DNA of 10,672 bases from UBA6168 sp964643005. GTDB taxonomy: Bacteria > Bacteroidota > Bacteroidia > Chitinophagales > Saprospiraceae. The stretch spans positions 1 to 10,672 of the forward strand of contig CAZXQI010000119.1 of assembly GCA_964643005.1 (NCBI GenBank), in the 5' to 3' direction. The notes below the pieces were generated by a model. That model worked only from the letters and a program-made list of their open reading frames with translations, searched no databases and was not told the origin of the DNA. Shown piece by piece: positions 7,001 to 10,672 of the stretch. A program made the translations under genes and the position numbers. How positions within the stretch are numbered: the first letter of the stretch is position 1; each line of letters opens with the position of its first letter.

Positions 7001-8172
7001 ACGATGGTAGGCACGGTCATTTCTGGCGGGGTGGTGTCGTGTACCCTGATGACCTGCTGGTTGTCGTTACCGTAATTGTCTTTGAGTATGATCTCGCCGG
7101 TACACCAGTTCAGCACGCTCCAGGTACGAACGATTTTGAAATTGTTTCCGCAGGTATAGAGCGTATCGTCCTGAGAGAGATAGCTGTATTGGCAGAAGGA
7201 ACCGCCCGTTCCATCCGGAATTCCCGAACCGGTGGTGGAAGGTACGTTCGTGAGAGGGGCTGGGTCGGTAATGTTGGGATGGGCTGCATAATCCTTGCAA
7301 TCCCATATAATATCATCGGGGAAAACCACTTCAGATTCCGGATTGATGAACAATGTTTGCACACAGGTGGACTCGTTGCCATATTCGTCAGCGGCATACC
7401 AGGTCTTTGTAACCTGCACACCGCTACAGATGTCGCTGTTGTCAATTTGGAAGCCAGTTAAATTGACGACTGGGTCAATAGTGCAATTGTCCGAAACCGG
7501 TGGATGCGGATAATTGTCAATATCCGTGTTGCAGGGGATTTCTACCGGATCTCCCGGACAATCAAACGTGGGGGGCATCTTGTCTTTCAATTTGATAGAG
7601 GAGGAACAGGAGTTTCCTGTACACAAGTCTGTCACTTTGCCCGTGAGGATTTTGCCGATCAATTCGCAGCTGAGCAAATCGTCGTAAATGGCGCCTGCCG
7701 GATTGGAAACAGAGACGAGGAAGCCCTGGTAGGTGTTGTAGTATCCTTCTAGCAGGATTTCTGGAGTGATGAGTGCTTCCCCATTTTCATCAACGGCGAC
7801 GATCACTAAATTTTCGCAGGCTAAGTCCGTGTTTTTGATTAGTGCATTAAGCGTATCGGTTCCGATTTCGTCAATGGAATTAGTCTCCTTTACGATTACA
7901 TACTGGGAACTGTTTTTGGGGCCTATCCATTTTACGGTGATGGTATTTCCGTTGACGGAAGTAATGACCCCTCCCGGGGATACTTCCCATTCCCAGGTAA
8001 ACCAGGGGGCGTAAAAGGTTGTATAAGTGTATTCAGCGTTGACGCAGACGACATCTTCGCCTACGATGTGCGGAGCGGGAACTCCTGCGAAAAGGGTAAA
8101 CGACCAGGATGCTATAACAACTACTGCTAACAGCCTCCTTAATACCGAAAATGTAGATACCGGATTCCTCAT
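4045..8172 (-). CDS. Giant modular secreted protein with HYR-like, dockerin-like and cohesin-like domains and a T9SS sorting tail
   Basis: This 1375-residue product is exported by Sec and then through the T9SS to the surface or medium. A signal peptide covers 1 to about 29 (basic start, hydrophobic core, cleavage near LFA|GV). Residues 33-100 resemble a PKD-like domain (VVCVNAEYTY, WEWEVSPGGVI). Cys-rich HYR-like modules follow, with boundary motifs at DKMPPTF 197, DTTPPEM 379, DTQVPTA 481, DKIVPTC 572, NDTPPVV 764 and DCKKPTP 859. Two of them share a paralogous KIVRTW...NWCT block (346-357 and 712-723). A carboxypeptidase-regulatory-like fold lies at about 958-1010 (ADGNYSLSGL). A dockerin-like part lies at about 1018-1127, with one recognisable Ca-loop, DANNSNSITTYDL (1048-1060), and FVAIKIGDVN. 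A cohesin-like domain spans about 1145-1275. The T9SS type A tail is 1283-1375 (LYQNVPNPFNNETVIGFQLP, DASGKTLK, final LLRK). No catalytic domain is seen, so an adhesin, matrix or scaffold role is inferred. A terminator lies downstream. Confidence 0.92.
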   Translation of the reverse strand: MRNPVSTFSVLRRLLAVVVIASWSFTLFAGVPAPHIVGEDVVCVNAEYTYTTFYAPWFTWEWEVSPGGVITSVNGNTITVKWIGPKNSSQYVIVKETNSIDEIGTDTLNALIKNTDLACENLVIVAVDENGEALITPEILLEGYYNTYQGFLVSVSNPAGAIYDDLLSCELIGKILTGKVTDLCTGNSCSSSIKLKDKMPPTFDCPGDPVEIPCNTDIDNYPHPPVSDNCTIDPVVNLTGFQIDNSDICSGVQVTKTWYAADEYGNESTCVQTLFINPESEVVFPDDIIWDCKDYAAHPNITDPAPLTNVPSTTGSGIPDGTGGSFCQYSYLSQDDTLYTCGNNFKIVRTWSVLNWCTGEIILKDNYGNDNQQVIRVHDTTPPEMTVPTIVLNATVPGAYPFQCTSFGLLPPPAYSDNCNNVIIRIFTDFGEAEYVNGVDGKAGGYVPNPGFKIGKHNVLYKAIDDCGNFTEISVEITVTDTQVPTAICDEHTDVNLTALGTAEVFASTFDDGSHDNCCIDRFEAKRMGQSDSYFSPSLFFDCDDDEVTVVVRVYDCFGNYNDCMVTAFVKDKIVPTCIAPIFKVIPCTDVPATITQEWLNQYGEASYYDNCSATVVELPWEVNINSCGEGHLYRSWVVVDPAGNIAANCEQSIFVVTESEWKIQFPGNWYGSCSDAIDIDTLKVINPGCDMWAISHKDQVFVMANDSACYKIVRTWKAVNWCTYDPNAEPIKLPTNPNGLSITDGSYDNYGQYEYQQIILVYNDTPPVVSYPFANEFCSTDSNCELGDVFIPLQIEGECSNLFEIVYHLDLNNDLTYDLNGTGYFEGQLPLGNHRIVYLVQDGCSNQSQITILFSVIDCKKPTPYCENGLVVELMSTGMVPVCADVFDAGSFDNCPGDLIFSFSPDVTDTCRIFTCVDILDEFPVQIWVTDAQGNQDYCETFIIIQDNFFSCDTGIPLEGKVQTEVPKAVEGVNIQLSGAGNSAGFMTDADGNYSLSGLIAGGDYTVVPVKDDQPLNGVTTFDLVLISRHILGIQALDSPYKMIAADANNSNSITTYDLVEIRKLILKATEEFQNNTSWRFVDKNYIFPNPSNPWEEAFPEVININNLVPPATANNFVAIKIGDVNASAVTNSNFTGAIGHRSADLLMFETEKQDWQQGETVRIDFLAKDFNSVYGFQFTIDFDQIRLDFQNVVPTALTNNDNFGTTLTQMGAITVSWFDNKPVTLDNGEAIISLEFKVKSACKANNSFGISSRFTNAEAYIGEDMEIWDIGLDFLTVSATGELAVQGFDLYQNVPNPFNNETVIGFQLPEAMQATLTIIDASGKTLKVISGKYPAGYNEILVNSSELPAMGMLYYRLETPVSAATRVMTLLRK

Positions 8173-8608
8173 GGGATTGGATTTTAGTTAAAGAATTGGA
8201 GTGTACTCGGTGGAAATTGAAGGCGGGTAGCTTACAGCTAAGTACTGTCGGAGTCCCTTCTCTGGCTTTAATTCTATTTTAAAAAAAACCATAGAATGAA
8301 CACCGCAGCGGCTAACTGCTTAAGAATTGTTATTTGCCGGAATTTGCAGTAGGAGGTTAAAGTCGCGCCTGATAAAGGGAACGCTCAACCGACTGTTACA
8401 AACTAAGCCAGCAAACAACAATTCATTCTTTACTTGAGAATAATAATGTGGAAAGGAGGAGAAAAAAAAGAAGGAAGCGGGGAAGGAAAAAAGGTAGTTT
8501 TCTCACAGTATGTTTTCGCAACCCTAAAGGGCTTCCTTATTCAGTGTGGTTTAGTGGGCAATTTTTAATTAGCATAACGCTTTGTAATTCTTGTCTTTGA
8601 CTCATATT

Positions 8609-8638
8609 AGGCAAAAACGTTGCCTGTTTTTCTTTTTC
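8609..8638 (+). terminator. Plus-strand Rho-independent terminator with no assigned upstream gene
   Basis: AGGCAA (8609-8614) and TTGCCT (8620-8625) form a perfect 6-bp stem with a 5-nt loop, followed by G, five T, C and five T (8626-8637). The orientation requires transcription from the left on the plus strand, where only intergenic DNA (8173-8608) lies. The minus-strand reading has no U-tract after the stem. Confidence 0.65.
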
Positions 8639-8815
8639 AACTTACCTTTTTGAAGTTAAATTTTGCGTTAAACATTTTCGTCATATCTAAAACCCTGCAT
8701 TAGGAGGCCTGTCAGGGCTGTTATTAATTTAAATTTTTTCAATAAAAAACTCTTCCCAAGGGAAAAATAAATGGAGGCTGGATGATCAAAATCAATATGA
8801 AAGCCGTTTCTACCG

Positions 8816-8894
8816 ATTGAGTGGATGAGATTTAACAATCACTTTATGTATTCGCATTGAGTGGATGAGATTTAATAATCACTTTTGTATTCGC
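8816..8894 (+). repeat. Tandem direct duplication of a 39/40-bp unit
   Basis: Two adjacent copies run 8816-8855 (40 bp) and 8856-8894 (39 bp), each beginning ATTGAGTGGATGAGATTTAA or the variant ending in TAAT. They differ by one substitution (ACAATC versus ATAATC) and one single-base indel (CTTTATG versus CTTTTG). There is no spacer between them. The pair lies just upstream of the small helical protein gene and appears to duplicate its promoter. Confidence 0.9.
8857..8887 (+). promoter_or_regulatory. Promoter of the small helical protein gene, in the second repeat copy
   Basis: TTG at 8857-8859 (-33-like) and CACTTTTG at 8880-8887 (-7-like, one mismatch to TAnnTTTG) are separated by 20 bp, the spacing expected for the Bacteroidota primary sigma factor. 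Transcription would start near 8893, giving a leader of about 55 nt before the ATG at 8949. The first repeat copy has the same TTG, but an extra A breaks its -7 element (CACTTTATG). Confidence 0.5.
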
Positions 8895-8903
8895 AAAAAT
8901 ACA

Positions 8904-8928
8904 GCCCTTAACAGGGGCGATTTTTTTT
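8904..8928 (+). terminator. Terminator-like hairpin in the leader of the small helical protein gene
   Basis: GCCCT (8904-8908) pairs with AGGG-GC (8913-8918, one bulged G) over a 4-nt loop, followed by GA and eight T (8921-8928). It ends 20 bp before the start codon. It lies downstream of the proposed promoter, so it could work as an attenuator in the leader. Alternatively it ends transcripts arriving from upstream. The stem is short, which limits confidence. Confidence 0.5.
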
Positions 8929-8948
8929 CATTAAAAACCTTATTCAAC

Positions 8949-9317
8949 ATGAAAAATTTGCTCATCGTTCTTTCTCTCCTTTTTGTCGCCAAAATTGCTC
9001 AGGCTCAGGAAGTGTGGACGGAAATGGACGAACTGCACTCGGTCGTTTCCCAAACCTTTCACCCTGCGGAAAAGGGCGATCTGATGCCGATTATGACCCG
9101 TTCGGCGGAATTGGCCAAAAGCGCAAAGGCGCTGATGAAATCCAATATTGCCGCCACTGCGAGCGAAAGGCTGAAAGACGCCATGAAAAGGCTGGTAAAA
9201 CAAACGGCAGACCTGAACAAGATGGTGAGAAAAAACAAACCTGAAGCTGAAATCAAATCAGCCCTGTACGAAGTACACGATACCTTCCACGAAATCAAAG
9301 GGCTTTGCGACGACTGA
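8949..9317 (+). CDS. Small exported helical protein, possibly a heme-less cytochrome c'-like metal-binding bundle
   Basis: I place the start at 8949, where MKNLLIVLSLLFVAKIAQAQ forms a clean Sec signal peptide with cleavage near AQA|QE (residue 19). An in-frame ATG at 8865 would put 28 residues in front of it and lies inside the tandem repeat. The 122-residue product is otherwise almost all predicted helix (about 21-37, 43-65, 71-96, 98-119), which suggests a four-helix bundle. It has no CxxCH. It does carry His30, His38 in FHPAE, His110 and His114 in HDTFHEI, and Cys120 near the C-terminus. The last helix lies where c'-type cytochromes carry the heme motif, and the His/Cys set suggests metal binding; both points are inference. 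I do not recognise a named family with certainty. The gene ends just before a convergent inverted repeat shared with rocD. Confidence 0.8.
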   Translation: MKNLLIVLSLLFVAKIAQAQEVWTEMDELHSVVSQTFHPAEKGDLMPIMTRSAELAKSAKALMKSNIAATASERLKDAMKRLVKQTADLNKMVRKNKPEAEIKSALYEVHDTFHEIKGLCDD

Positions 9318-9329
9318 TTCTACACTCGG

Positions 9330-9384
9330 AAAAAAGGTTTAGGTGTTTGCGCTGAAATGGATTGAATCGGTCAAACACCTAAAC
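9330..9384 (-). terminator. 13-bp perfect inverted repeat, terminator of rocD and probably bidirectional
   Basis: GTTTAGGTGTTTG (9337-9349) and CAAACACCTAAAC (9372-9384) are exact reverse complements around a 22-nt loop. On the minus strand the stem starts 10 bp after the rocD stop and is followed by C and six T (9335-9330), a good terminator. In the plus direction the downstream sequence is only moderately T-rich (CATTTTATT). It probably also limits read-through from the gene ending at 9317. Confidence 0.75.
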
Positions 9385-9394
9385 GAATCTCATT

Positions 9395-10672
9395 TTATTG
9401 CCTAAAAGACAATACCGTCTTTTCGATGATGTCGCAGCACTCGTGAAGTTGTTCTTCGGTCATGACGAGCGGCGGAGCGAAGCGGATGATATTTCCGTGG
9501 GTCGGTTTGGCGAGCAGGCCATTTTCAGCCAGTTTCAAACAAATATCCCAGGCGGTATGGCTGTCAGGATCGTCGTTGATGACAATGGCATTGAGCAGCC
9601 CCTTTCCTCTTACCAACTTCACTAAGCTTGTTTTTTTGATCATGGCGTTCATTCGCCTGCGGAATATCTCGCCCAGATAACTGGCGTTTTCAACCAGGTT
9701 TTCATCGCGCACAACTTTCAGAGCGGCTACGGCGACTGCGCAGGCTAATGGATTGCCGCCGAAGGTAGAGCCGTGCTCTCCTGGTTTCATAGTCATCATA
9801 ATTGGGTCGTCGGCTAATACTGCCGAAACTGGAAGCACTCCGCCAGAAAGGGCTTTGCCTAAAATGAGGAGATCTGGCTTGATCTCGTGGCGAGGCTTTC
9901 CATCTTCTCCGCGTTCGCAATTGCCGCAGGTAGCGAGAAGCTTGCCCGTGCGGGCGATGCCGGTCTGAACCTCGTCGGCGATGAAGAGCACATTGGCTTC
10001 TTTGCACATTTTGAAAGCAGTCGGCAGATAATCTGCATCTGGTACTACCACCCCGGCTTCGCCCTGAATCGGCTCTACGACAAACCCGGCGACATGGGGG
10101 TCTTCCAGCGCTCTTTTCAGCGCCTGAAGGTCGTTGTAGGGGATGATTTCGTAGCCTGGAACGTAGGGGCCGTAATCCTTGGTCGCATCTGGGTCAACGG
10201 ATGCAGAGATGGCCGCCAGGGTGCGCCCGTGGAAGTTATTGGCGGCGAAGATGATTTTTGCCTGATAGCGGGGAATGCCTTTCACTTTGTACGCCCATTT
10301 TTTGCAGAGCTTCAATGCAGTTTCTACCGCCTCGACGCCGGTGTTCATGGGTAGCACTTTGTCATAGCCAAAGAAATCAGTGATGAATTTTTCATAAGGC
10401 CCCAACTGATCGTTGTAAAAGGCGCGCGAAGTGAGCGTGAGCTGATCGGCCTGCTCTTTCAGCGCCTGAATAATGCGGGGGTGGCAGTGCCCCTGATTGA
10501 CAGCCGAATATGCGGACAGAAAGTCGTAATAGCGCTTTCCCTCCACGTCCCAGACGTAAACGCCTTCTCCTCTCTTCAGCACGACGGGAATCGGGTGATA
10601 GTTGTGAGCGCCATATTTATCTTCGAGTTGCATCAGCGCAGCCGAATCCAATTTTGTTGATTCTTGTATCAT
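9395..10672 (-). CDS. rocD: Ornithine aminotransferase (ornithine--oxo-acid transaminase)
   Basis: This cytosolic PLP enzyme of aminotransferase class III moves the delta-amino group of ornithine to 2-oxoglutarate. The products are glutamate semialdehyde (in equilibrium with pyrroline-5-carboxylate) and glutamate, linking arginine/ornithine and proline metabolism. Visible motifs are YGAHNYHPIPVVL (20-32), the phosphate-binding NTGVEAVETA (110-119), FHGRT (147-151), EPIQGEAGV (200-208), DEVQTG with Asp233, the PLP lysine Lys273 in LGKALSGG, GEHGSTFGGNPLA (298-310) and the C-terminal KPTHGNIIRFAPPL (389-402). These match ornithine aminotransferase rather than acetylornithine aminotransferase. 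The 425 residues are about family length. The ATG is the last codon of the window; the short leader before the conserved YGAHNYHP fits a true start, but an upstream start cannot be excluded. An unusual short insertion with CGNC (249-252) precedes KPDLLILGK. The gene appears monocistronic in this window. Confidence 0.94.
   Translation of the reverse strand: MIQESTKLDSAALMQLEDKYGAHNYHPIPVVLKRGEGVYVWDVEGKRYYDFLSAYSAVNQGHCHPRIIQALKEQADQLTLTSRAFYNDQLGPYEKFITDFFGYDKVLPMNTGVEAVETALKLCKKWAYKVKGIPRYQAKIIFAANNFHGRTLAAISASVDPDATKDYGPYVPGYEIIPYNDLQALKRALEDPHVAGFVVEPIQGEAGVVVPDADYLPTAFKMCKEANVLFIADEVQTGIARTGKLLATCGNCERGEDGKPRHEIKPDLLILGKALSGGVLPVSAVLADDPIMMTMKPGEHGSTFGGNPLACAVAVAALKVVRDENLVENASYLGEIFRRRMNAMIKKTSLVKLVRGKGLLNAIVINDDPDSHTAWDICLKLAENGLLAKPTHGNIIRFAPPLVMTEEQLHECCDIIEKTVLSFRQ

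Larger units (their letters stand above)
8173..8948. other. 776-bp intergenic region with no clear gene and several regulatory-looking elements
   Basis: This region separates divergent genes. Near the giant gene it has a small hairpin TAGCT-tac-AGCTA (8228-8240) and a 7-bp inverted repeat ATTCTAT/ATAGAAT (8271-8277, 8291-8297) around a T/A run. The best minus-strand -7 candidate, TTAGTTTG (8406-8399), misses one consensus base and has no -33 box. Bases 8450-8494 are purine on the plus strand except C8478. AAGGAAGC (8471-8478) is complementary to GCTTCCTT (8531-8538). A 40-codon open frame starts at 8446 and stops at 8568, but its K/G/E-rich first half merely reflects the purine tract, so it is not called as a gene. 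A plus-strand terminator follows at 8609. Confidence 0.5.

Noticed and set aside
8399..8406. TTAGTTTG on the minus strand as promoter of the giant gene
   Set aside because: It has one consensus mismatch and no -33 TTG at 19-21 bp, and would give a leader of over 200 nt; too weak to list as a promoter.
8753..8764. TTCCC-AA-GGGAA dyad
   Set aside because: The 5-bp arms with a 2-bp centre are too short to separate from chance, and no matching site was seen elsewhere in the window.
8816..8894. CRISPR-like repeat
   Set aside because: There are only two directly abutting copies with no spacer, no array and no cas genes.
8865..8948. Upstream in-frame start for the small helical protein
   Set aside because: It would place 28 residues before a clean signal peptide and start inside the tandem repeat and leader hairpin; the ATG at 8949 is better.

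Overview
The window looks like a chromosomal segment from a Bacteroidota bacterium, most likely the Saprospiraceae (Lewinella/Haliscomenobacter type). Three things point there. A giant exported protein ends in a type IX secretion (T9SS) sorting tail and carries a dockerin-like stretch of the kind common in that group. The start codons have A/T-rich upstream regions and no clear Shine-Dalgarno. Promoter-like sites follow the Bacteroidota TAnnTTTG pattern. No transposase, phage gene, CRISPR array, tRNA or rRNA was seen.

Layout: bases 1-2930 (minus strand) hold the Trk potassium uptake pair, trkA then trkH, with a Rho-independent terminator between them; trkH runs off the left edge. Divergent from trkA, 3222-3647 (plus) encodes a small lipoprotein with one C-terminal CxxCH heme site, resembling the c'/c-556 four-helix cytochromes. 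Bases 3648-4044 lie between convergent genes and are packed with terminators and T-tract/A-tract palindromes. Bases 4045-8172 (minus) encode a 1375-residue modular secreted protein: signal peptide, PKD-like domain, a row of Cys-rich HYR-like modules, a carboxypeptidase-regulatory-like fold, a dockerin-like segment, a cohesin-like domain and the T9SS tail. Bases 8173-8948 hold no clear gene, but contain an unassigned plus-strand terminator, a polypurine tract, a 39/40-bp tandem duplication that looks like a duplicated promoter, and a terminator-like leader hairpin. Bases 8949-9317 (plus) encode a small periplasmic helical protein with a His/Cys pattern but no heme motif. Bases 9395-10672 (minus) encode ornithine aminotransferase, which converges on it across a 13-bp perfect inverted repeat.

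Functionally, TrkA and TrkH form one K+ transport system, with TrkA as the cytosolic nucleotide-binding gate and TrkH as the membrane pore. The other genes look like independent transcription units: a periplasmic electron carrier, a cell-surface or released adhesin-like protein, an exported helical protein that may bind metal, and an arginine/ornithine/proline metabolism enzyme. I found no convincing new multi-gene system. The most interesting material is the regulatory DNA at 8173-8948 and the unusual domain make-up of the giant secreted protein.
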